Assembly: GCF_014192115.1 (NCBI RefSeq)
Contig: NZ_JACHXL010000003.1
Location: 372,001 to 436,000, forward strand
Direction: 5' to 3'
Source of the DNA: Psychrobacter luti
GTDB taxonomy: Bacteria > Pseudomonadota > Gammaproteobacteria > Pseudomonadales > Moraxellaceae
DNA length: 64,000 nt
Below the pieces are notes generated by a model that was not told the DNA's origin, did not search any database, and was given only the letters and a program-made list of their open reading frames with translations. The position numbers and the translations under genes were made by a program. The number at the start of each line of letters is the position of its first letter. Positions within the stretch are counted from its first letter, which is position 1. Below are positions 29,876 to 39,445 of the stretch, piece after piece.

Positions 29876-30892
29876 TTAAGAAGTATGTCTGATGCGCGGA
29901 TTGATCAGACCATACAAAATATCAATAAATAAACTAACCAAAATCAAGGCGGTGGCGACCAATAAGATACCGTTTTGTACAATAGGATAATCACGGGTAA
30001 AGAAGCCATCGAGTAGCCAATTACCAACACCCGGCCAACTAAAGATAGTCTCAGTGATAATAGCGCCAGCAAGCAAGGTTGCCATTTGTAAGCCAATCAC
30101 CGTCACTACAGTTATCAAGGCATTGCGCATGACGTGTACCAATATCACGCGACGCGGCGACAAGCCTTTGGCGCGTGCTGTACGAACATAGTCTTCATCT
30201 AATACTTCTAGCATAGCCGAGCGCGTCATGCGTGCAATCATCGCAAGCGGTATGGTCGATAAAGCAATAGACGGTAGGATAAAGTGTTTTACCACGTCCC
30301 AAAACGCGCCAGGTTCGCCTGATGTTAAAGAGCCAAGCAGCCATGAGCCATATAAAGGTTTGACGTCTAAAAACTGTGCGACAGATATGACACCGGCGAC
30401 GGGTAACAGACCGAGATAATGGGCAAATATACCGGTCAGGATAGGTCCCAATAAATAGATAGGCATGGAGTAGCCAGCCAGCGCGCCTGACATCAAGGTG
30501 TAATCAATCCATGTACCACGGCGCAGCGCGGCAAAAATACCTAAGCTAACCCCAATGACACTGGCAATGACAATGGCACACAATGCCAGCTCTAAGGTTG
30601 GTACAAAATGGGCAAAGAAGTCTTGTAGTACAGGGGTACGGGTACGAAAGGATGCCCCAAAATCTCCGGTCAATATGCCGGTTAAGTAATCCCAATATTG
30701 GACAATAAGAGGTTTGTCTAATCCTAGCCTTTCTAAAGCACGAGCATGAAGCTCTGGATCGACCATACGCTCACCCATCATAATCTCAACGGCATCTCCA
30801 GGGACAAGCCGAATCAGGGTAAATGTCGATAGCGTTAAGCCAAGATAGACAGGAATGAGAATGGCAATACGACGCAAAATATAAAGTAGCAT
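29876..30892 (-). CDS. dppB: Dipeptide ABC transporter permease DppB
   Basis: 338 residues, six transmembrane helices. The N-terminus MLLYILRRIAILIPVYLGLT and FTLIRLVPGDAVEIMMGE are typical of DppB/OppB. The EAA-type loop is DEDYVRTARAKGLSPRRVILVHVMRNALITV, and the end has LFIDILYGLINPRIR. Forms the membrane channel with DppC. The spacing to dppA (190 bases) and to dppC (150 bases) is wider than usual for this operon. Confidence 0.93.
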   Translation of the reverse strand: MLLYILRRIAILIPVYLGLTLSTFTLIRLVPGDAVEIMMGERMVDPELHARALERLGLDKPLIVQYWDYLTGILTGDFGASFRTRTPVLQDFFAHFVPTLELALCAIVIASVIGVSLGIFAALRRGTWIDYTLMSGALAGYSMPIYLLGPILTGIFAHYLGLLPVAGVISVAQFLDVKPLYGSWLLGSLTSGEPGAFWDVVKHFILPSIALSTIPLAMIARMTRSAMLEVLDEDYVRTARAKGLSPRRVILVHVMRNALITVVTVIGLQMATLLAGAIITETIFSWPGVGNWLLDGFFTRDYPIVQNGILLVATALILVSLFIDILYGLINPRIRHTS

Positions 30893-31003
30893 GGGCTGCT
30901 CAATAGTTGTGGTTCAATGGTTTTAAGTTAATGATTAGAATGTTGGCAGTGATGAGAGTATCGGTGACAGAATACTTAACAAAGCGCTTAACTAATATAA
31001 ATA

Positions 31004-31032
31004 CGGCTGGAGCAGAGTATCTGACCCAGCCG
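31004..31032 (-). promoter_or_regulatory. Hairpin after dppA (possible partial terminator or mRNA-stabilising element)
   Basis: A 7-bp GC-rich stem (CGGCTGG / CCAGCCG) in the 190-base dppA-dppB gap. The T tail on the minus strand is poor. A hairpin here is commonly found after solute-binding-protein genes, letting them be expressed above the permeases. Confidence 0.5.
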
Positions 31033-31082
31033 AATACCAATTAAACAATCATGCATGTCGTACCGGACTTCATCAGTTAAGA

Positions 31083-32723
31083 TTATTCAACTTTTACACC
31101 ATCGAAGCGTATTGAGCCAAGCGGACTGATTTTATAATCGATGACGTTTGGTGCGGTGAATACCGTTACTACCGAATGCGCCATCGTCGTCCAAGGCAGC
31201 TGCTCTTTAAATATCTGTTGAGCTTTTACATAGTCATTGACGCGATCATCTTGATTAGTAATCTGACGGGCGTTGGTTACCAAACTATCAAAGTCCTTAT
31301 TACACCAGCGTGAGTAGTTATTGCCACCAACCGCATCACAAGACAGTAGTGTACCAAGCCAGTTATCAGGGTCACCATTGTCACCGGTCCAGCCTGCTAA
31401 AATAACGTCAGGTTCACCTTTAGCAGCGCGGTTTAGATACTCGCCCCATTCATAAGTAACAAGCTTAGTATCGACACCAATCTTCGCCCAATCTGCTTGT
31501 AGCATTTCAGCCATAAGTTTGGCATTAGGATTGTATGGGCGTTGAACTGGCATATACCATAGATTGATGGCAAGATTGTCAGCACCGGCTTCTTTTATAA
31601 GGGATTTGGCTTTTTCAACGTCATAAGGAGCGTCTTTAAGCGACTCGTCGTAACCCCATTGCGTGGGTGGCATAGGATTGGTCGCTTTAAGACCTTCGCT
31701 CTGATAAACGGCGTTAATAATAGCGTCTTTGTTGATGGCCATATCTAAAGCTTGGCGCACTTTCAGATCGCTAAGCTTCGGTTTTTCAACGTTATAGCCG
31801 ACGTAGCCGACGTTAAAACCGGGTTGATCAAGAACAGTGGCCTTACCGGATTTTTTAACAGATTCAATTTCGGCAGGTTTTGGATAAGCGGACACATGAC
31901 ATTCGCCAGCTTGCACTTTTTGCGCACGAACCGCTGAGTCTTTAGTGATAACAAACACAAGATTGTCGATATGAATGTCGTCTTTGTTCCAATAGTCTGG
32001 ATTTTTGGTATAACGAATTTGCGCGTCTTTTTGGTAGGAGGTAAAGACGAAAGGTCCTGTACCAACGGGCTTGGTATTGATATCAGCTGCGTTACCGGCA
32101 GCCATTAATTTTTCTGCATATTCAGCAGAATCGATGTAAGCAAAAGCCATTGCTAGGTTTTGTAAAAATGGCGCGTTGGTCTCGCTTAGAATAATTTTTA
32201 CGGTATTTTCATCGACTTTTTCTATATTAGAGATAAGATCAGGTAGCCCCATGCCGACAGAATACGGGAACTCAGCAGGATAGGCTTTATTGAATTCAAA
32301 CTCAGGATTGGTGATACGTTCTAGCGTAAAGACCACGTCGTCCGCATTAAAATCGCGGGTTGGGGTAAAGTAATCGGTTTTACCAAATTTGACGCCTTTA
32401 CGTAGATTAAAGGTATAGGTTTTGCCGTCTTCACTAATATCCCAGCTTTCGGCTAAGGCTGGCTGAATCTCAGTGCCATCTCTTTTGAATTCTACCAAGC
32501 CGTTGTAGATAGGATAAGCGCTCGCATCGAAATCAGTACCTGCCGTATACTGTGCGGGATCGAAGCCAGCAGGGCTGCCTTCTGAGCAATAAAGTAAGGT
32601 TTTAGCGGCTTTGGCGTCTGAGCTGGCAGCAGAGTCATCAGTGGTTTTGTTATCGCCGCTACAGGCGCTAATACCTAAGATAACCGTCGCTAACATGGTT
32701 AATTTGAAAAGTGATTTTTGCAT
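31083..32723 (-). CDS. dppA: Dipeptide-binding lipoprotein DppA
   Basis: Solute-binding protein family 5, 546 residues, that captures di- and tripeptides for the permease. Strong resemblance to E. coli DppA: LLYCSEGSPAGFDPAQYTAGT, ALAESWDISEDGKTYTFNLRKGVKF, WYMPVQRPYNPNAKLMAEM, YEWGEYLNRA and GWTGDNGDPDNWLGTLLSC. Unlike E. coli DppA it has a lipobox (LGISAC, Cys21), so it is likely tethered to the membrane; an Asp/Ala/Lys-rich linker follows. AGGA sits 8 bases before the ATG. First gene of dppABCDF. E. coli DppA also handles heme and 5-aminolevulinate; I cannot say if this one does. Confidence 0.94.
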   Translation of the reverse strand: MQKSLFKLTMLATVILGISACSGDNKTTDDSAASSDAKAAKTLLYCSEGSPAGFDPAQYTAGTDFDASAYPIYNGLVEFKRDGTEIQPALAESWDISEDGKTYTFNLRKGVKFGKTDYFTPTRDFNADDVVFTLERITNPEFEFNKAYPAEFPYSVGMGLPDLISNIEKVDENTVKIILSETNAPFLQNLAMAFAYIDSAEYAEKLMAAGNAADINTKPVGTGPFVFTSYQKDAQIRYTKNPDYWNKDDIHIDNLVFVITKDSAVRAQKVQAGECHVSAYPKPAEIESVKKSGKATVLDQPGFNVGYVGYNVEKPKLSDLKVRQALDMAINKDAIINAVYQSEGLKATNPMPPTQWGYDESLKDAPYDVEKAKSLIKEAGADNLAINLWYMPVQRPYNPNAKLMAEMLQADWAKIGVDTKLVTYEWGEYLNRAAKGEPDVILAGWTGDNGDPDNWLGTLLSCDAVGGNNYSRWCNKDFDSLVTNARQITNQDDRVNDYVKAQQIFKEQLPWTTMAHSVVTVFTAPNVIDYKISPLGSIRFDGVKVE

Positions 32724-33244
32724 TATTACATCCTATGTAATTATAATTAGTTGCCAATCATCTTCATAGATTCGTTTGCGAACCATAAATATGATTGACG
32801 TACTTTTAATTCCCTTTAAAGCAATTGTTTATATCGTATTGTTGATAAGCAAATGAAAAAATGTGTCAGGTTTGCAAAAAATACTGATATAAATAAGTCG
32901 TTTAAATATACTCTGTTAAACAGTGTTAATGCAAGGCATCTATAAACTAATTTTGATAAAAAACGTCTTGTTTTAATATCTTTATTGCTGAATTTATCAG
33001 TACCCACTGAATTTATTAATCTAACGCAGCTTATCGATATTTTCGGTATTCTAAAAACCAGAACATAGACTACTAATATAGAATGGCCTAAATAAATCCT
33101 AAAAATAGCGACAAAAAAATAAGAGCCACATTTTTATATAATAAGCTCATTCTTAATTTATTGAATATGAAGTTTTGAATAGATAAGACTTTTAAAGAAA
33201 AGCAGCCATAATAAGCTGCTTATCCCATTCCATCCTAACGTATT
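32724..33244. other. Intergenic region upstream of dppA
   Basis: About 520 very AT-rich bases. It should carry the dppA promoter on the minus strand. No coding frame, terminator or known leader RNA is convincing. Confidence 0.45.
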
Positions 33245-34888
33245 TTATGACGCGGCTCGCTCAATATGATGATGGTTGGCTTTTATAAGGTCTGCTAGTT
33301 TTTCAGCAATCATAATCGTTGGTGCATTGGTATTGGCGCTAATCAAGGTCGGCATCACAGACGCATCAATAACCCGTAATCCACTGACGCCGCGCACTTT
33401 TAATTCTAAATCGACCACTGATTTGTCGTCTGAACCCATACGACAAGTACCGACAGGATGGTAAATGGTATCTGACTTATTACGGATATAACCGAGCATG
33501 CCGTCCTTTTCAATATAAGAAGCAGGGTAGTCTTCGGTGATATATTTGGCGATGGGCGATTCTTGCATGATGGCGCGCGTACGCTCAGCGCCCGCCACCA
33601 TATACTCTACATCTTTTGGATGCGAGAGATAGTTTGGATCAATTAGCACCGCCGCTGATGGGTCTGCTGAATCAAGCCTAACGGTGCCTCGACTTTCAGG
33701 TCTTAAGTAACAGCTATGGCAAGAGACAGCAAAGCCACGTCTAAGATCACGACCATGCTCAAGCACGCGAGAGATGCAAAAATGCAGCTGGGTATTTGGC
33801 CAGTCTTGTGGGTCGTCACCAACACTAAAAAACGCGCCAGCTTCGGCATAGTTGGTAGACAGTAGGCCCGTGCCATCCTTTCTCCATTGCCGAATACTTT
33901 TGGTTAAGGTTGAAATGCTTGCCATGCCAATACCTATGACGTCGGTGGTATTGACCTCGTAATCAAAGACCACGTCTAAATGATCTTGTAGATTACCGCC
34001 AACCTCGGGTGCATCGACCAACACATCGATGTCATGAGACTGCAAATGCTCAGCAGGACCAATACCCGATAGCATCAGAACTTTGGGTGAGCCAAAAGTA
34101 CCACCTGATAGAATCACTTCATGACGCGCCATCACCGTATGCTCAACGCCATCTTTTTCATAAGCGACGCCAACGGCTTGTTTGTCTTCAAAGATGACAC
34201 GGTTGGCTTGGGCATGGGTAATGACGGTCAGATTTGCTCGGCTTTGAACTGGGTGTAGATAGGCGGCGGCCGCAGAGCAACGTTGACCTTGTTTTTCACC
34301 ATGAAAATGCGTGACTTGATATAAGCCTGCACCGTCTTGTTTTTTGCCATTAAAGTCATCATTTTGATCTAAACCATTGGCAACGGCAGCTTCTACAAAT
34401 GCTTTTGATATCTCACGCGGACTTAATAAATCACTGACATGCAGGGGTCCACTATCACCATGTAGATCATCTGCGCCATGGATATTATTTTCTGATTTGA
34501 TAAAGTAGGGTAGTACATCGTCAAACCCCCAACCTTCGCAGCCTTGCTCAACCCAGCGCTCATAATCGAGCGCACTACCACGGGTATATATCATGGCGTT
34601 AATAGCAGATGAGCCACCTAAACATTGACCACGTGGTTGGAAGCCGCGACGGTTATTAAGATGTGCTTGCGGGGTAGTATGAAAGCACCAATTGTTCAAT
34701 TTAAGCGGCTTGCCTGGTACCAGAAGTATCAAGCCTGCAGGGACACGAACTGCAAGGTCTTTACCTTCACCGCCATATTCTAATAAGCAGACACTGATGT
34801 CTGGATTTTCTGTCAGCCGGCTGGCAAGCACGCAGCCTGCAGAACCGCCACCCACGATGACGTAATCAAACCTTGGATCAACTTCCAT
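33245..34888 (-). CDS. GMC-family FAD-dependent alcohol dehydrogenase (choline dehydrogenase-like)
   Basis: 547 residues of the glucose-methanol-choline oxidoreductase family. The FAD-binding motif [20 protein letters not shown] is at the start, GMC signature 1 is around [19 protein letters not shown], signature 2 is [19 protein letters not shown], and the catalytic His/Asn region near the end is HPVGTCRMG followed by [15 protein letters not shown]. It resembles AlkJ/BetA-type enzymes that oxidise alcohols to aldehydes and pass electrons to the respiratory chain. It follows DUF779 and an aldehyde dehydrogenase on the same strand, suggesting alcohol to aldehyde to acid oxidation. No betaine regulator or BetB-specific features are seen. 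AAGGAAGG precedes the ATG. Confidence 0.88.
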   Translation of the reverse strand: MEVDPRFDYVIVGGGSAGCVLASRLTENPDISVCLLEYGGEGKDLAVRVPAGLILLVPGKPLKLNNWCFHTTPQAHLNNRRGFQPRGQCLGGSSAINAMIYTRGSALDYERWVEQGCEGWGFDDVLPYFIKSENNIHGADDLHGDSGPLHVSDLLSPREISKAFVEAAVANGLDQNDDFNGKKQDGAGLYQVTHFHGEKQGQRCSAAAAYLHPVQSRANLTVITHAQANRVIFEDKQAVGVAYEKDGVEHTVMARHEVILSGGTFGSPKVLMLSGIGPAEHLQSHDIDVLVDAPEVGGNLQDHLDVVFDYEVNTTDVIGIGMASISTLTKSIRQWRKDGTGLLSTNYAEAGAFFSVGDDPQDWPNTQLHFCISRVLEHGRDLRRGFAVSCHSCYLRPESRGTVRLDSADPSAAVLIDPNYLSHPKDVEYMVAGAERTRAIMQESPIAKYITEDYPASYIEKDGMLGYIRNKSDTIYHPVGTCRMGSDDKSVVDLELKVRGVSGLRVIDASVMPTLISANTNAPTIMIAEKLADLIKANHHHIERAAS

Positions 34889-35120
34889 GTTACCTTCCTT
34901 ATAGCATCCATGCTTATTAAAACGCGCTCATTAAAGCGAGCTTCTAAAATCGCTTCCGTCTCACAGTATCTATTATTTTGCTCAAATAATGCAATAAAAA
35001 TGACCAAGTGGTGTTTGGTAAAGTTATATTGTTCAAAATGTTATCAAAAATTCAACGGCCAATAAAATATAAAAATGTTCTGATATGACACTGATGGCTT
35101 ATTGTAAATAACATAGCGCT

Positions 35121-35447
35121 TTATACCGCACATACTTCTGAACGAACGATAAAGCGCTTACCTTCAGGTATCTCTAACGAAAAACTGGCACCGCGTCCAT
35201 CGACCACATCAATAGTAAGGTCAGTGTGTTGCCAAAGTTTGTACTGAGGTTTGCCCATATAAAACGGACAGCCACTAAGTTCACCGACCAGCACATCTTG
35301 CCCGCCAACCTTAAACTCACCTAATGGATAACACATCGGTGAGCTGCCATCGCAGCAGCCACCTGATAGATGAAACATCAACTCGCCATGTTTAGATTTT
35401 AATAGTTCAATTAATGCTTTGCAGGACTCTGTCGCCGTGACGTTCAT
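35121..35447 (-). CDS. DUF779 protein
   Basis: 108 residues, well matching DUF779: HGELMFHLSGGCCDGSSPMCYP, then GCPFYMGKPQYKLWQHT and a final EGKRFIVRSEVC. The paired Cys (GGCCDG) and later Cys residues could bind a metal or form a redox centre. Genes of this family are often found next to ExaC/AcoD-type aldehyde dehydrogenases, as here, and a role in that oxidation pathway is assumed but not shown. AAGGAA lies before the ATG. A terminator separates it from the upstream dehydrogenase gene. Confidence 0.85.
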   Translation of the reverse strand: MNVTATESCKALIELLKSKHGELMFHLSGGCCDGSSPMCYPLGEFKVGGQDVLVGELSGCPFYMGKPQYKLWQHTDLTIDVVDGRGASFSLEIPEGKRFIVRSEVCAV

Positions 35448-35504
35448 AATAATTTCCTTATCATTTATGGATAGCTCATTCTTATCGCTGCTTTATTCAA
35501 GAAA

Positions 35505-35536
35505 AAATGCAATCTACCTTACGATAGATTGCATTT
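35505..35536 (-). terminator. Terminator after the aldehyde dehydrogenase gene
   Basis: A 12-bp perfect stem (AAATGCAATCTA / TAGATTGCATTT) with an 8-base loop. On the minus strand it is followed by a T run. Confidence 0.82.
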
Positions 35537-35566
35537 ATTTATCTAAAATTAGAATATGCTTTTAGA

Positions 35567-37093
35567 TTAAAAGAAGCCCATCGCTTTAGGACTATAAGAT
35601 ACCAACATATTTTTGGTTTGCTGATAATGATCAAGCATCATCAGATGGTTTTCGCGACCAATACCAGACTGCTTATAACCACCAAACGCTGAATGCGCAG
35701 GATAGAGGTGATAGCAATTCGTCCACACGCGACCGGCTTTAATGCCACGACCGAAACGATACGCGCGCGTACCATTACGTGTCCATACACCAGCACCAAG
35801 ACCATATAAGGTATCATTGGCGAGCGCCATGGCTTCTTCATCGTCTTTAAAAGTAGTAACGGCAAGCACAGGACCAAAGATTTCTTCTTGGAACACACGC
35901 ATATCATTGGTGCCCTCAAAGATAGTCGGCTGTACATAGTAACCGTTTGCCATGTCGCCATCATGTTTGGCGAGTTCACCGCCAACAAGGACTTTTGCGC
36001 CTTCTTTCTTACCGATATCAAGATAAGATAAGATTTTTTCTAACTGATCTGAGCTGGCTTGTGCGCCAATCATGGTGTCGGTGTCGAGCGGGTTGCCCAT
36101 TTTGATGGCTTTAACACGGGCAATACAGCGTTTCATAAACTCATCATAAATGCTTTCGTGCACGAGGGCGCGTGATGGGCAAGTACAGACTTCACCTTGG
36201 TTGAGCGCAAACATGACTAAGCCTTCAACCGCTTTATCTAAGAAGTCATCGTCTTCATCCATAATATCAGCAAAGAAGATATTTGGGCTTTTGCCACCTA
36301 GCTCTAGCGTTACTGGAATGATGTTTTCACTGGCGTACTGCATGATTAATCGACCAGTGGTGGTCTCACCAGTAAAGGAAACTTTATTGATACGTGGGTT
36401 AGAGGCAATAGGTTTACCGGCTTCAACACCAAAGCCGTTAATAACGTTAAGTACACCTTTTGGTAAAATGTCTGCCGCACCTATTAAGTCAAGCATGTAC
36501 AAAACAGAAGCAGGAGTTTGCTCGGCAGGTTTGAGGACGATACAGTTACCAGCAGCGAGGGCTGGGGCAATTTTCCATATAGCCATTAGAATAGGGAAGT
36601 TCCAAGGAATGATTTGACCGACGACGCCAAGTGGCTCATGAAAATGATAGGCGACGGTGTCTTCATCAATTTGGCTAATGCCACCTTCTTGCGCGCGAAT
36701 AACGCCAGCGAAGTAACGTAAATGGTCAATGGCGATTGGAATATCAGCGGCTAGGGTTTCGCGAACTGGTTTACCGTTTTCATAGCTCTCGGCGATAGCG
36801 ATTGCCTCTAAATTGGCTTCGATACCGTCGGCAAGTTTGAGCAACATATTAGAGCGTTCAGTGACACTGGTTTTGCCCCATGCGTCTTTGGCAGCATGAG
36901 CAGCATCTAGTGCAGCTTCGACATCTGCTTCTTTTGAGCGTGCGATCTGGCAGAAGACTTTACCGTCGATTGGGCTTGAGTTGTCAAAGTATTCGCCATC
37001 GATTGGCGCGACCCATTCACCATTGATAAAATTGTCGTATTTTTCGCGGAATTTGACGGGACTGTTTTCAGTATTGGGATAAGCGTATAACAT
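35567..37093 (-). CDS. NAD-dependent aldehyde dehydrogenase (ExaC/AcoD/AldB type)
   Basis: 508 residues. The start at 37093 is chosen because AGGAG lies 7 bases upstream. Cofactor and catalytic motifs are [33 protein letters not shown], the base Glu in [13 protein letters not shown], the nucleophile region [12 protein letters not shown] (Cys followed by Thr-Cys), and [10 protein letters not shown]. The C-terminus has [22 protein letters not shown], as in acetaldehyde dehydrogenases. Such enzymes oxidise acetaldehyde or other short aliphatic aldehydes from alcohol catabolism. The neighbours DUF779 and a GMC alcohol dehydrogenase support that role. Regulator not seen nearby. Confidence 0.92.
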   Translation of the reverse strand: MLYAYPNTENSPVKFREKYDNFINGEWVAPIDGEYFDNSSPIDGKVFCQIARSKEADVEAALDAAHAAKDAWGKTSVTERSNMLLKLADGIEANLEAIAIAESYENGKPVRETLAADIPIAIDHLRYFAGVIRAQEGGISQIDEDTVAYHFHEPLGVVGQIIPWNFPILMAIWKIAPALAAGNCIVLKPAEQTPASVLYMLDLIGAADILPKGVLNVINGFGVEAGKPIASNPRINKVSFTGETTTGRLIMQYASENIIPVTLELGGKSPNIFFADIMDEDDDFLDKAVEGLVMFALNQGEVCTCPSRALVHESIYDEFMKRCIARVKAIKMGNPLDTDTMIGAQASSDQLEKILSYLDIGKKEGAKVLVGGELAKHDGDMANGYYVQPTIFEGTNDMRVFQEEIFGPVLAVTTFKDDEEAMALANDTLYGLGAGVWTRNGTRAYRFGRGIKAGRVWTNCYHLYPAHSAFGGYKQSGIGRENHLMMLDHYQQTKNMLVSYSPKAMGFF

Positions 37094-37364
37094 TAACCAC
37101 TCCTTGTTGTGTATTATGGTTGCTTGAGAATACTTGACCTTCCTGACCAAGTTATCAGTCTATCCTACTGAGCTTTAGCTTAGAGCGATAATGACTTTTT
37201 ATAATGATATATTTCGTATCATATAACTTTAGGTTATGTGAGCTGAAATGGTTAAAGTGGTTCGCAAAAGTGGCGTAGCTGTTATAATTGTTGGCAGCTT
37301 TTTCTCTCATAATTTGTTCTTAAGCTGTTTTTCTTATTACTATTAACTAAATTGGTTTAGATAT

Positions 37365-39296
37365 ATGCGTCAATCTTCTGCTCTTGATATCTTAAAAACG
37401 GGTCAAAACGTGTTTTTGACTGGCTCAGCAGGTTCAGGTAAGACTTATACTCTCAACCAATATATTGACTATTTGCGCGCTCGCCGTGTCCCTGTGGCTG
37501 TGACCGCGAGTACGGGCATTGCTGCCACGCACATGAATGGCACGACTATTCATAGTTGGTCAGGCATTGGTATCAAGGATGAGCTAACGGATCGTGACTT
37601 GACCAATTTATCGCGCAAGCAATTCTTGGCAGATAGATTAAAAGACACGGCAGTACTCATCATCGATGAGATATCGATGTTGCACGCCAAACAGCTCAAT
37701 TTGGTCAGCCAAGTACTTAAGCATGTACGTAAAAATAATGCAGCGTTTGGTGGTATTCAAGTCGTCGTTGCCGGTGACTTTTTCCAGCTGCCACCCATTG
37801 GCAGTAAAGGCGAGACCAACCGTGAGAAATTTGCCTTTATGTCTGAAGCTTGGCTCGATGCCAAGTTTCATATTTGCTACTTGTCTGAGCAACATCGGCA
37901 AGTCAGCGAGGCGGCGAATGGCGGACTTGATTTAGACGATATTCTCAATCAAATCCGCCGTCAAGAAGTGACCTTTGAAGCGATTGCTGCCTTAGAGGCC
38001 ACCTTTGATCAAAACGTCGATATCAAACGTACTCGTCTGTATACCCATAATCTCAACGTTAATAGCATCAATGATAAAGAGCTTGCCGCGTTAGATGGCG
38101 AAATGATGCGTTTTACCGCCACATCTACGGGCGATAGTAAACTGGTTGAGACCCTGAAAAAAACCGTCCGTACCCAAGATGATTTGGTATTAAAAGTTGG
38201 TGCTAAGGTGATGTTTATCAAAAACAATACCGAGCTAGGTGTGTCTAACGGTACGATGGGTGAGCTGATAGGCTTTGCTGCGGTAAAAATTAATGATGAT
38301 AAAGATAATAGTGATGATTTGATAGAAGACGATAGTGAAAGCGCTGAAAGTGATACTGATAAGAATATAAAAGGCAAAGGTAAAAAGACTACAAAGGATA
38401 AAGATAAACCAAAAGTTAAAAAACCAACCACGCAAAAGATGCCCGTGGTTAGACTCAACTCGGGTCGTGAAGTCATCGCTGAACCGGAAGAATGGATTAT
38501 CGAAGATGAGACCGGTGATGTGCTGGCAAGCTACGAACAAGTGCCGCTATGCTTGGCTTGGGCGATTACCATTCATAAATCGCAAGGTATGACCCTTGAT
38601 GCAGCGGAGATTGACTTGTCGCGCACCTTTGAGTTGGGTCAAGGTTATGTAGCATTATCACGATTAAAATCGCTGGCAGGTTTGCAGCTGCTCGGTATGA
38701 ATGATATGAGCTTGCAGCTTGATCCGTTAGCACGCGGCGCGGACAAACGCTTTTTAGCATTGTCTGATGAGGCTGATGCCAATTACGCCATGCTCGATGA
38801 AGAAAGCATGACGCAAGCACATGAGAAGTTTATTTTAAAATCAGGCGGAACTTTGAGCAAGTCAGTGATTGATGCCTATGCCAATTTGCAGAAAAAACGT
38901 CGTGAGCAACAGCAGGCGCAAATAGACAAAAAACAGAAACTGGGCAATCAAGTATCTGATAAGTCGGACAGTACCTTGCTCGCCACCCGAATATTATTAG
39001 AAGAAAGCTTATCTATTGCGGAGATTTCGCAAGCACGGCAGTTATCACAATCGACTATTATGCGTCATATTGGCGAGCTAAAATCTCAAGACCCAAGCCT
39101 TGCGTGTGATCATTTGCGCCCAGACGATGAAGTGATGACGGCAGTGGGTAATGCTTATGTGGCGATTAAAGTCGCCAACAATCCAAATGACTTTAATGAT
39201 GATGGCAGTATTAAGCTGCGCCCAATCTTTGACCATCTTAAGCAAAGCATCGATTACAACACCATTCGTTTGGCTTTGATTTTTATTACGCCTTAG
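37365..39296 (+). CDS. PIF1-like superfamily 1 helicase with C-terminal helix-turn-helix
   Basis: 643 residues. Helicase motifs are motif I GSAGSGKTYT (about 21-30), Ia ASTGIAATHMNG, II LIIDEISML, III VVAGDFFQLPPI, IV-like YLSEQHRQ, and the last motifs in LAWAITIHKSQGMTLDAAEIDLS and GQGYVALSRL. This order is that of PIF1/RecD2 5'-3' DNA helicases. Two odd parts: a low-complexity acidic-then-Lys-rich insert at about 308-358, and a C-terminal extension (about 540-643) with an HTH-like helix pair (SIAEISQARQLSQSTIMRHI), as seen in RecQ/HTH_40-type tails. A role in genome maintenance at structured DNA is likely. It is a single gene. Confidence 0.88.
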   Translation: MRQSSALDILKTGQNVFLTGSAGSGKTYTLNQYIDYLRARRVPVAVTASTGIAATHMNGTTIHSWSGIGIKDELTDRDLTNLSRKQFLADRLKDTAVLIIDEISMLHAKQLNLVSQVLKHVRKNNAAFGGIQVVVAGDFFQLPPIGSKGETNREKFAFMSEAWLDAKFHICYLSEQHRQVSEAANGGLDLDDILNQIRRQEVTFEAIAALEATFDQNVDIKRTRLYTHNLNVNSINDKELAALDGEMMRFTATSTGDSKLVETLKKTVRTQDDLVLKVGAKVMFIKNNTELGVSNGTMGELIGFAAVKINDDKDNSDDLIEDDSESAESDTDKNIKGKGKKTTKDKDKPKVKKPTTQKMPVVRLNSGREVIAEPEEWIIEDETGDVLASYEQVPLCLAWAITIHKSQGMTLDAAEIDLSRTFELGQGYVALSRLKSLAGLQLLGMNDMSLQLDPLARGADKRFLALSDEADANYAMLDEESMTQAHEKFILKSGGTLSKSVIDAYANLQKKRREQQQAQIDKKQKLGNQVSDKSDSTLLATRILLEESLSIAEISQARQLSQSTIMRHIGELKSQDPSLACDHLRPDDEVMTAVGNAYVAIKVANNPNDFNDDGSIKLRPIFDHLKQSIDYNTIRLALIFITP

Positions 39297-39445
39297 TAAG
39301 CCAACTGAGCCAATCAATCATGGTTAAGCCATTTGTATAAAAGCCAATGATAAGAAGTCGGTCATAGTAGTCTGTTGGTTTTTTCATGAGAGCATTGAGC
39401 TTGCAGCGCTCAATTTTTATCTATCCCTTACAGCGATACCCTTTT

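Noticed and set aside
35641-36021. 126-codon frame overlapping the aldehyde dehydrogenase on the same strand
   Set aside because: Out-of-frame reading of conserved enzyme sequence with no start signals.
36150-36617. 155-codon open frame opposite the aldehyde dehydrogenase gene
   Set aside because: The opposite strand encodes a fully conserved enzyme; this frame lacks a ribosome site and any recognisable domain.
38009-38476. 155-codon open frame antisense to the PIF1-like helicase
   Set aside because: It mirrors the low-complexity insert of the helicase gene; hydrophobic Ser/Leu runs come from the complement of Asp/Lys codons.
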